In this document: positions 6,840 to 13,567 of the stretch, one piece after another
Layout: the number at the start of each line of letters is the position of its first letter
Position numbering within the stretch: position 1 is the first letter of the stretch
Assembly (NCBI GenBank): GCA_022866645.1
Contig: JALHUQ010000157.1
Span: 1 to 14,241 of the forward strand
DNA: 14,241 bases
Reading direction: 5' to 3'
From: Woeseiaceae bacterium
GTDB lineage: Bacteria; Pseudomonadota; Gammaproteobacteria; Steroidobacterales; Woeseiaceae
Notes under the pieces: model-generated
Seen by the model: only the letters and a program-made list of their open reading frames with translations
What the model was told of the DNA's origin: nothing
The model's database searches: none
Translations under genes and position numbers: made by a program

Positions 6840-7556
6840 TCAGAGTGACGTGTCCAAAGGTGCTGTGTAGATCTTCCTGAATACTTCAGTCATGCGAGTT
6901 TCGATCTCGCTTAGAAAGTGCGCAATATCCGGAATCTGCCGAAACGTCCGGTAGCCGCTTTCCAGAAATGCCTGCAGCGCCGCGAACCCCGCGGCATGGG
7001 CGGGCAACCGCATCGCCCTCAGCGTAACGCCTATCATTGGGATTTCGACGAGCGACTCGAGTGTCCCGCCCAGCCCCGTGACCAGGTGCACAAGCTCTAC
7101 ACACTCTTGCAGGGAACTGGCCTCGCGACAGGCAGTGCAATATTCGATTTCGGTTATCGGATCCGGGAGTTCGTTTCCGACCAGCAGCTGCCGAAAAATG
7201 CCGGTATTAACCTCCAGTATGCGGGCGTTCATCTCCGCCGCGACCGTGATCGTTTTCAGAGCCCGAGGCGGAAGCAGCCTTGTGATCGCCGGCGCCGCGC
7301 GTTCAAGGTCACGGTCACGACTACTGATGCCGACGCCAGCAAGATCGCTCATGGTGAAATCTATGGCCTGCTCGTAGCCGTCCCGCGCATAAAGATCACT
7401 GAAAAACGGCAGCAGGTACTCAAGCTGCCATGTCGTAAAGCGATCGTAATTCTTCAGAAGAACTTCATCCGAAAGGTATTCGAAATGAAGTTTGTTGCTG
7501 CGCCGGATATGTCGGCGAAATTCGGCGGCCAGTGCTTTTCGGTTGGAGAGGGGCAT
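6840..7556 (-). CDS. FFLEELY-motif-like helical protein, function unknown
   Basis: A 238-residue, apparently all-helical soluble protein with no signal peptide or membrane segment. A central LPFFSDLYARDGY (about 49-61) resembles the FFLEELY signature. The following RDRDLERAAPAITRLLPPRALKTI, then AAEMNARILEVN, also looks like that family, with an insertion of about 20 residues between the two blocks. The family has no known activity to my knowledge. ECVELVHLVTGLGGTLESLVEIP and a C-terminal helical bundle follow. The gene lies 35 bases after the gss stop and 73 bases before the acyltransferase fusion, on the same strand, so it is probably part of that operon. The ATG at 7556 has no clear Shine-Dalgarno; an AAGGAG lies about 30 bases upstream, too far for normal use. 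The family assignment comes from memory of the motif. Confidence 0.7.
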   Translation of the reverse strand: MPLSNRKALAAEFRRHIRRSNKLHFEYLSDEVLLKNYDRFTTWQLEYLLPFFSDLYARDGYEQAIDFTMSDLAGVGISSRDRDLERAAPAITRLLPPRALKTITVAAEMNARILEVNTGIFRQLLVGNELPDPITEIEYCTACREASSLQECVELVHLVTGLGGTLESLVEIPMIGVTLRAMRLPAHAAGFAALQAFLESGYRTFRQIPDIAHFLSEIETRMTEVFRKIYTAPLDTSL

Positions 7557-7591
7557 TGAAAATATTTGTCGCGATAAATCGGTCCAACTCC

Positions 7592-9490
7592 TTATTGCTG
7601 GTTCGTCGATGGATCCTTAATTACACGCAGTGGTATGCAGTCACTCTTGCCAACGATAACCAACGACTTGTCAGCACGAGTACAGGCGCCCGCGTAACGA
7701 CCTGCGACCGAAAACGTACTCAACTGCACGTTCAGGTCGGCGACGACAGGCAATGGTGCTAACTGCTGGTACATCATGTCGCGGCCGTCGAACTCGCCGT
7801 CTGTCTCGGCGCACAGTTGATCGTTCTTGCTGTAAATACGGATGTTTGCGCCACACCGGCCGACAATCGGCTTCATAGCGTATCCTGTGCGCCGAAGCTC
7901 TGCCGTTAATTCGAAACTCGAGTGCAGCAAATAGGGATACTCGGGAAACAGCGACCACAACACAGGCAAAATAGCCTTGTTGCTGGGAATCAAGGTCCAC
8001 AAAGGTTCGTAAACCATGACCTCGGGTCGCAACAGAACGTCAACCAGGCGCGGTCGACGATTGGGTGTCCGGTCAGGAGCAGAGTCGCGAAGCTGAATAT
8101 CATCGTCTTCGCACTCCGCGCGAAGTTGGTCGAGGGCCGTTTCCCACGACCATGTTTTCCAAACCCAGCGGATTCGCTCACCGTCTGCGTCGAGAATACC
8201 GCCATCTTCTGCCCAGGATAACCCGCTAACACCCTGGATTATTTTGCTGCGCACTCCGGCGGCGGTCATCGCCTCTTGCATGTAGAGTGCGTGGTAACTT
8301 TCCTCAAGATCTCGATCGCGCATGATGTGCAGGGTGCTGTCGATACCGCTGTGTAGCCACGCGTCTTTCAGGAAACCATCAAGCATCGCGCCGGCATCGT
8401 CGCCGTCATCACAACCGACATGTCGTGCCCAATCGCCTTGCAGTCGGCCAGCTTCGAAGTGGCATGACGCCGAATCGCAGTTGTACTCGTACACCTTGAG
8501 CCCGCGTTCCGACAACGCAAAATCAAAGCGACCTGTAATCATCTGGTTGCGCCGGTTATTCCAGGATTGGCGAATCTTGTCCCAAAGCGCACGCGGTAAT
8601 TTGAACTTTTCGAGCAGCGCTTCATCACTGAGGACCCTGTCAGTCGCGTGCATAAAAAGAGCATGCAGCTCATTGGTGGCGCGCCTGAGTTCCGCTTGCG
8701 CCGTTTCAGAAATACAGTAGTAGAGGTTTTGGTCGGCGGGAACTTCAGTGAGAAAATGTCCGCCTACGCTCTTCACATAGGCGGCCTCGGTCGGTTTGCC
8801 AACGTCCAGCCAGTCAGATTCAGCATCCGGTTTCAGTGTGACCCGGCGAGCTTGCACTGCGAACAGGCCTGGATCCGGCGGCACGTAATTCTCCGCGTGA
8901 ACGTCATCCTCTGTCTGAACGACCCAACCGAGTATTGCGCGACCGCCAGCGGGACATTTGAGCTGGTAACGGCCGTCGGCGCTTACCTCGGCGTCGATCT
9001 GCCGCGAATAGTTCTGGCCGGTCGGCCAGGGCCGGTGGCGGTAGTTCTGTTCGACAATTCGTACGTAGTCCGTCGTAACTTCAGTCACGATGGCAACGTG
9101 CCCGGTAGTCTCGAAATCGCCACCCTCGTTCCAGATAAGCAGACAGCCGTACTCGGGGTGTCGTTTCGATCCATTCCGAAAGGATTGCAGTGGAAGAATC
9201 CGGTCCTCGCGAACGACGCGTACGGCACGTAACCGGAAGATGTCGTAGGCCATTGCGACATCGTCGAAAACGTAACCGAAATTCAGGTATAGCCAGCGCC
9301 GGGCAAATTCAACGCACTGCCATTTATAGCCCATGTACACGTCATCGATGTAACTGCGGTAGGACTGACGAGTCGGCAGTTCTTTGTCATCGGCGGTGCT
9401 GTAGTCGCTGGAATAGACCTCGACGTTGCCGGGTGCAATGCCCAACACGGCGCCAAATCGTTCGTGAGTATTCTTGAGATCAGTACTCAT
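7592..9490 (-). CDS. gss: Bifunctional glutathionylspermidine synthetase/amidase
   Basis: A 632-residue homologue of Escherichia coli Gss (619 residues). It makes glutathionylspermidine from glutathione, spermidine and ATP, and hydrolyses it again. The N-terminal CHAP amidase has C59 (WQCVEF), H131 (TGHVAIV) and E147 (RIVEQNY), at the same numbers as the E. coli catalytic residues as I recall them. The C-terminal ATP-grasp synthetase shows RFDFALSERGLKVYEYNCDS (321-340; R321, D323, E335 and N337 fit the metal/ATP and glutathione site) and MKPIVGRCGANI. The end (VQLSTFSVAGRYAGACTRAD) is also Gss-like. Both halves look intact. The ATG at 9490 has GGAG 4 bases upstream. It is the first gene of the minus-strand run leading to WS/DGAT, and a 35-base gap to the next gene suggests co-transcription. 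A link of thiol-polyamine chemistry to lipid storage is not evident. Confidence 0.93.
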   Translation of the reverse strand: MSTDLKNTHERFGAVLGIAPGNVEVYSSDYSTADDKELPTRQSYRSYIDDVYMGYKWQCVEFARRWLYLNFGYVFDDVAMAYDIFRLRAVRVVREDRILPLQSFRNGSKRHPEYGCLLIWNEGGDFETTGHVAIVTEVTTDYVRIVEQNYRHRPWPTGQNYSRQIDAEVSADGRYQLKCPAGGRAILGWVVQTEDDVHAENYVPPDPGLFAVQARRVTLKPDAESDWLDVGKPTEAAYVKSVGGHFLTEVPADQNLYYCISETAQAELRRATNELHALFMHATDRVLSDEALLEKFKLPRALWDKIRQSWNNRRNQMITGRFDFALSERGLKVYEYNCDSASCHFEAGRLQGDWARHVGCDDGDDAGAMLDGFLKDAWLHSGIDSTLHIMRDRDLEESYHALYMQEAMTAAGVRSKIIQGVSGLSWAEDGGILDADGERIRWVWKTWSWETALDQLRAECEDDDIQLRDSAPDRTPNRRPRLVDVLLRPEVMVYEPLWTLIPSNKAILPVLWSLFPEYPYLLHSSFELTAELRRTGYAMKPIVGRCGANIRIYSKNDQLCAETDGEFDGRDMMYQQLAPLPVVADLNVQLSTFSVAGRYAGACTRADKSLVIVGKSDCIPLRVIKDPSTNQQ

Positions 9491-9680
9491 TCTGCTCCAT
9501 CAAAAGCGGCAAGTGGTCGCCAGGTAAAGAAACGGGTCCAGAGGAGGGGGTTAAAAAAAGGGGTCGAACCGATTATTGAACCCCCTTTTATACAGTATTG
9601 CTTATGGCGGCAAGCGGCGTATTCTTGCGCCTTTCTCAAGACTGGCAGCAGTCGACCACAAGCCGAAACGGAGTCCCCCC
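9491..9680. promoter_or_regulatory. Divergent intergenic region with competing hairpins
   Basis: This 190-bp gap separates gss (leftward) from the MtrA-like gene (rightward) and must hold both promoters, though no convincing -35/-10 pair stands out. Two stems use overlapping bases. GGGGGTT (9546-9552) can pair with AACCCCC (9579-9585), and AAAAGGGG (9556-9563) can pair with CCCCTTTT (9582-9589). The second stem ends in four T residues. Because both use 9582-9585, they exclude each other, as in attenuators, but this may simply be repeat-derived structure. Confidence 0.4.
9556..9574 (+). repeat. Interspersed 19-base repeat, copy 1
   Basis: AAAAGGGGTCGAACCGATT here matches 16 of 19 bases, in opposite orientation, with 12790-12808. 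The AAAAGGGGTC core and intergenic siting recall short REP-like palindromic repeats scattered through many proteobacterial genomes, often linked to REP-associated tyrosine transposases. No such transposase lies in this window. The assignment to that class is inference. Confidence 0.5.
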
Positions 9681-10565
9681 GTGGCATTTACTGACAGTCT
9701 CAAGGCCTTCTTCACGCGCCAGGTTTTCGCACCGCGCCGGGCCGAAAAATGGCCGTTTATCGCCGGCCGCTATCTGGTCGTCGACGATACGGCACCCGTC
9801 ATCGTTGTCATGCCGGACAATGACGAGTTGGCCGAAACGCTGGCGGCGCTCTCGGTTCAGGGCTTGTGCATGATCAGCCCGATCTGTCAGAGCGCGTCCG
9901 ATGTGGAAAAGCTGACCCGAAACGTCGAGGCCAATCTGGCAGTGCACTGCATCGTTCTGGTGGGCGGTGAAGGAGGTAAGGACTATCCGGCACTTGAAGC
10001 GCTGTGCGACATTTTTGATGACGATGAGAATATTTCGGATAAAGCTCGTCGCATCGCGCATGGCGCACGCGGCAAACTCAAGGCTTTCGATTTCGCCGCG
10101 CTGAATAAGCGCGTCAACGTCGTGAATATGCTCGACTGCGTTGAGGTCGATAAGATTGTCGCCGGAGTTATCAAACACGGCACTGAAGGTCATCGACCGG
10201 ATGCCGGATTCGTCGTACAAGGTCATGACACAACGCTCGGCGTGAAGCGCGTGATTGCACCGACCAGAATTTCGCACGACTACCAGCAGGACAAGGCCGG
10301 CAAATACATTATAGGCACCGACAAGAACTCCATTGTCGTCGAGCATTACAATTCCAAAGGCGAACTCCTGCGGTTGATCCAGGGAAAAACCGCACGCGAT
10401 CTTTGCATCATGCTGATTCGAAATGGCTGGGTCAGCAGACTCGATCATGCAGCTTATCTCGGGCGTGAATTCATGCTCGCGGAGATCGCGGTGCAGCAGG
10501 GCGTACCGTACAAGCGTAAAGACGACGCAGTCCCAGGCGAAGAAACGACACCGGAAGCGAAGTAG
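9681..10565 (+). CDS. MtrA-like domain / DUF4346 protein
   Basis: A 294-residue protein with no signal peptide or membrane segment. Residues about 25-165 resemble the soluble domain of archaeal tetrahydromethanopterin S-methyltransferase subunit A (MtrA): IAGRYLVVDDTAPVIVVMP, then LCMISPICQSASDVEKLTRN and VHCIVLVGGEGGKDYPALEAL. In methanogens that domain carries a corrinoid. Residues about 205-280 match DUF4346, with its closing signature HAAYLGREFMLAEIAVQQG (256-274). I see no obvious Gly-His pair after the LVGGEGG strand, where I recall the methanogen ligand His to lie, so cobalamin binding is uncertain. The GTG at 9681 has GGAG (9670-9673) 7 bases before it. An upstream ATG at 9576 would add 35 residues translated from the hairpin region, which is unlikely. 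The stop overlaps the next start as TAGTG. Function in bacteria is unknown. Confidence 0.75.
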   Translation: MAFTDSLKAFFTRQVFAPRRAEKWPFIAGRYLVVDDTAPVIVVMPDNDELAETLAALSVQGLCMISPICQSASDVEKLTRNVEANLAVHCIVLVGGEGGKDYPALEALCDIFDDDENISDKARRIAHGARGKLKAFDFAALNKRVNVVNMLDCVEVDKIVAGVIKHGTEGHRPDAGFVVQGHDTTLGVKRVIAPTRISHDYQQDKAGKYIIGTDKNSIVVEHYNSKGELLRLIQGKTARDLCIMLIRNGWVSRLDHAAYLGREFMLAEIAVQQGVPYKRKDDAVPGEETTPEAK

Positions 10566-12766
10566 TGACTGCGGCGTCTGCCAGCGAATCGCGCTTGCGA
10601 TCGAAATTCGGCACATTCGGTGGAGTGTTTACGCCGAACGTGTTGACGATACTCGGCGTCATCATGTTCTTGCGCTTTGGCCAGATTACCGGTCAGGCCG
10701 GTGTTGTTCATGCCGTAATGATTCTCGTATGCGCGAAGCTGATCACGAGCCTGACCAGCTTCTCGCTGGCCGCGATCGCAACCAACACGCGCGTTCGAGG
10801 TGGCGGTGCTTACTACCTGATCAGTCGCAGCCTTGGTGTCGAATTCGGCGGTGGCATCGCATTCGTCTTTTACCTCGCGCAAAGCGTGTCGGTTGCGATG
10901 TACGTGATCGGTTTTGCGGAAGCCTTTGTCGTTGCCTACCCGGAGCTCGGGTCGGATCAGCGACTGGTCGCTTCAACCGCGAATGCGGCCATCTTAATTA
11001 CAGTGCTGGTGGGTGCAGGCTGGGCGATCCGAATCCAGTACCTGATCCTGGTTATTCTGGCTGCGGCGCTGGTTTCATTTGCACTCGGCGCCGGCGAACT
11101 GTTTTCGTTCGAGCGACTTGCCACCAACATGTCGCCCGGCTATACAGGCGGCGCCAGCGCATTGGTGATGTTCGCGCTGTTCTTCCCTGCGGCCACCGGG
11201 ATCATGGCAGGCGCGAACATGTCGGGTGATTTACGAGACCCTGCGAAGTCGTTACCCGTCGGTACGTTCGCAGCGATCGGAGTTACGGCAATCGTCTATC
11301 TGGGTCTGATCCTGTTGCTTGCGGGTGGCGTAGACCGAGTGGACCTGAACTCCAACAGCATGATCATGAGCGACGTTGCCGCGTGGCCGGTGTTGATCAT
11401 TGCCGGCGTGTTCGCCGCAACGCTTTCCTCGGCATTGGGCAGCATGCTCGGTGCACCGCGCATCATGCAGGCATTTGCGCGCGACCGCGTTTTTAAATCG
11501 TTGAATTTTCTCGGCCGCGGCAGCGGCGCCGCCGATGAACCGAGGCGCGCTACCGTGCTGACAGCGTTGGTCAGCCAAGCGGCCATCCTGCTGGGCGATC
11601 TTGATGCGATCGCACCTATCATCACAATGTTTTTCATGGTCACTTACGGCACGCTGAACCTCGCGTGTTTCTACGAGTATTACTCCGGCAATCCAAGTTT
11701 TCGCCCACGTTTCAAATTAAGCAACTGGTGGCTGGCGCTGCTGGGTACGTTTGGCTGTCTGGTCGCAATGTTGTTGATCGATGCGATATGGGCAATCGTT
11801 TCGCTGGTCGCGATGGCGGGACTTTACTGGTCGATACGCCGTATTGGCATCGAAGCACGTTGGGGTGATGTGCACAGCGGCATGGCTTTCGAACGAGCGC
11901 GGCTTGCACTGCTGAAGCTTGAGAAAGAACCCGTGCACGCGAAGAACTGGCGGCCTATTATTCTCGCGCTTGGCGCCGCGAGCACAGGGCGGCGTCGTAT
12001 TCTGGAATTCGGCCAGTGGTTGACCGCCGGGCGCGGCGTATTATCACTGGGCCAGGTCGTATCGGAGGGGTCGGAAGATCGCATCGAGCGCGGCGAGAAA
12101 TTCGAACGTCTGGTGCGGCAGACGATCAGTGATGAGGGAATACAGGCGTTTCCGGCCGTTGTCATCGATGACGATCTACTCGATGGCTTGAAATCGTTGC
12201 TGCTCTGTCACGGAATTGGTGGCGTGCGACCCAACACCGTTTTGCTTGGCTGGAGCAGCAACACTGACGAGCTCGAACGTTTCTCGAACATCCTGCGTCT
12301 GTGTGAACGGCTGCAACGTAATATCGTCGTCGTTAAGTCTGAAGTTGGCCTCGACGAATGGGAGGCACCGCCGGGAGAGATACATATCTGGTGGCATGGC
12401 CGCAGGAACGGGCCGCTGATGCTACTGCTGGCGCACCTGCTAACTCAAAATGACGAATTCCGTCGGCGCAGGACGCGGCTGATTCACGCAATTCCGGAGG
12501 AAGCGGGTCGCGAGCAGGCTCGCGCATATCTGTCGCAGATGGCGGAGCGAGCCCGCATGGAGCTCGAGCCGATGATCGTCGTCTCGGAAAACGAACGCGA
12601 AGCGATGCTGAACCTGTCGAAGAATGCTGCGGTAATTCTTATGGGATTCGATCCACCGGCGAAAGGCGAGCACATTCCTTTCTTTCAGGATATGGAAGTA
12701 CTAACGGAAGGATTGGATGAGGTAATCTTGGTCAGCAGTGCGCAGGGCGTTGATCTGGAGGCTTGA
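10565..12766 (+). CDS. SLC12-type cation-chloride cotransporter / amino acid permease
   Basis: A 733-residue APC-superfamily transporter. The N terminus has the SLC12 hallmark KFGTFGGVFTPNVLTILGV (14-32), continuing as first membrane helix. About twelve hydrophobic segments follow up to about residue 430, including RGGGAYYLISRSLGVEFGG, FFPAATGIMAGANMSGDL (the unwound-helix segment typical of the fold) and SALGSMLGAPRIMQAFARD. The C-terminal 290 residues are cytosolic and resemble the SLC12 regulatory domain, with GVRPNTVLLGW from residue 553. Family members carry Na+, K+ and Cl- together; bacterial members are sometimes only called amino acid permeases, so the substrate is inferred. The GTG start at 10565 shares its first base with the stop of the MtrA-like gene, so the two are probably translated together. 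A 57-bp gap follows before the DUF1538 genes. Confidence 0.87.
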   Translation: MTAASASESRLRSKFGTFGGVFTPNVLTILGVIMFLRFGQITGQAGVVHAVMILVCAKLITSLTSFSLAAIATNTRVRGGGAYYLISRSLGVEFGGGIAFVFYLAQSVSVAMYVIGFAEAFVVAYPELGSDQRLVASTANAAILITVLVGAGWAIRIQYLILVILAAALVSFALGAGELFSFERLATNMSPGYTGGASALVMFALFFPAATGIMAGANMSGDLRDPAKSLPVGTFAAIGVTAIVYLGLILLLAGGVDRVDLNSNSMIMSDVAAWPVLIIAGVFAATLSSALGSMLGAPRIMQAFARDRVFKSLNFLGRGSGAADEPRRATVLTALVSQAAILLGDLDAIAPIITMFFMVTYGTLNLACFYEYYSGNPSFRPRFKLSNWWLALLGTFGCLVAMLLIDAIWAIVSLVAMAGLYWSIRRIGIEARWGDVHSGMAFERARLALLKLEKEPVHAKNWRPIILALGAASTGRRRILEFGQWLTAGRGVLSLGQVVSEGSEDRIERGEKFERLVRQTISDEGIQAFPAVVIDDDLLDGLKSLLLCHGIGGVRPNTVLLGWSSNTDELERFSNILRLCERLQRNIVVVKSEVGLDEWEAPPGEIHIWWHGRRNGPLMLLLAHLLTQNDEFRRRRTRLIHAIPEEAGREQARAYLSQMAERARMELEPMIVVSENEREAMLNLSKNAAVILMGFDPPAKGEHIPFFQDMEVLTEGLDEVILVSSAQGVDLEA

Positions 12767-12789
12767 TTTTGGACTCGACGCCTTTTTGA

Positions 12790-12808
12790 AATTGGGCCGA
12801 CCCCTTTT
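12790..12808 (-). repeat. Interspersed 19-base repeat, copy 2 (inverted)
   Basis: This is the reverse-complement counterpart of the repeat at 9556-9574 (16 of 19 bases). It fills much of the 57-bp gap between the cotransporter and the first DUF1538 gene and ends 15 bases before that gene's start. Its AT-rich flank continues with a GGAG (12809-12812). Confidence 0.5.
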
Positions 12809-12823
12809 GGAGCACGAAGGTCT

Positions 12824-13567
12824 TTGAAAGATACGCTCAAAACTCTCGCCGATGATGCGCTGAGTAGCGCGCGCGATCTGCTGCCGATCGTCCTTGTAAT
12901 CGGCGCCTTTCAAATTCTCGTTTTTCGCGAATCCGTCGTTGATCTCATCTCGATGGCTTTGGGAATGTTGCTCGTAGTCGCGGGCCTCGCGTTTTTCCTG
13001 TTTGGTTTACGGCTTGCGCTGTTTCCTGTTGGCGAGAGCCTGGCGCATGCGCTCGCGCGAAAGGGCAGCGTGTTCTGGCTGGTTGTTTTTGCTTTCCTGC
13101 TGGGATTTGGCACTACTATTGCAGAACCTGCACTCATGGCCATTGCGAACGAGGCTGCGGATGTCGCAGCCGACGCGAAAGCGATAGTGGCATCTGACGA
13201 GTCCAAACAAAATTACGCTCTCGGCCTGCGATTGACCGTTGCATTCGCAGTAGGAGTGGCGCTCGTCATCGGCGTGATACGAATTTTGGCCAACTGGTCG
13301 CTGCCGTTCATCATCGTCGCGGGATACTGCGTCATCCTGCTACTGACCGCGATCGCACCGGTGGAGATAGTCGGTATCGCCTACGATTCAGGCGGTGTGA
13401 CGACTTCGACGGTTACCGTGCCCCTGGTTGCCGCACTTGGGATTGGCCTTGCCAGCTCGTTCAGGGATCGCAATCCAATGACAGATGGATTTGGCTTGAT
13501 CGCATTGGCGTCCCTTGCGCCGATCCTGTTCGTTTTGAGTTACGGGATTGTGGTGCAATGGACATGA
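12824..13567 (+). CDS. DUF1538 integral membrane protein, first of pair
   Basis: A 247-residue, very hydrophobic protein with about six or seven membrane segments. It belongs to DUF1538, whose function is not established. Two signatures occur that recur in the next gene: FGTTIAEPALMAIA (95-108) and AYDSGGVTTSTVTVPLVAAL (186-205). The second has small and hydroxyl residues in a membrane context, as in a substrate or ion path. The N terminus (DLLPIVLVIGAFQILVF) is typical. The start appears to be a TTG at 12824; AAGG (12817-12820) is close and GGAG (12809-12812) is 11 bases upstream, so initiation is probably inefficient. The gene overlaps the next by 10 bases. Tandem DUF1538 genes, as I recall often near PII-type regulators, may form a two-subunit transporter. 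Confidence 0.8.
   Translation: MKDTLKTLADDALSSARDLLPIVLVIGAFQILVFRESVVDLISMALGMLLVVAGLAFFLFGLRLALFPVGESLAHALARKGSVFWLVVFAFLLGFGTTIAEPALMAIANEAADVAADAKAIVASDESKQNYALGLRLTVAFAVGVALVIGVIRILANWSLPFIIVAGYCVILLLTAIAPVEIVGIAYDSGGVTTSTVTVPLVAALGIGLASSFRDRNPMTDGFGLIALASLAPILFVLSYGIVVQWT

Noticed and set aside
9636..10616. A 326-codon minus-strand open frame opposite the MtrA-like gene
   Set aside because: The opposite plus-strand frame has clear family motifs, a Shine-Dalgarno-supported start and coupled translation. The minus frame shows no recognisable domain and is best explained as a shadow frame.
10423..11229. A 268-codon plus-strand open frame spanning the end of the MtrA-like gene and the start of the cotransporter
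   Set aside because: It is out of frame with both real genes; the product is rich in Arg, Cys and His, as expected for a shifted reading of GC-rich DNA.
12767..12823. A terminator after the cotransporter gene (CCTTTTT at 12781-12787)
   Set aside because: No stem of useful length precedes the T-run, so read-through into the DUF1538 genes remains possible.
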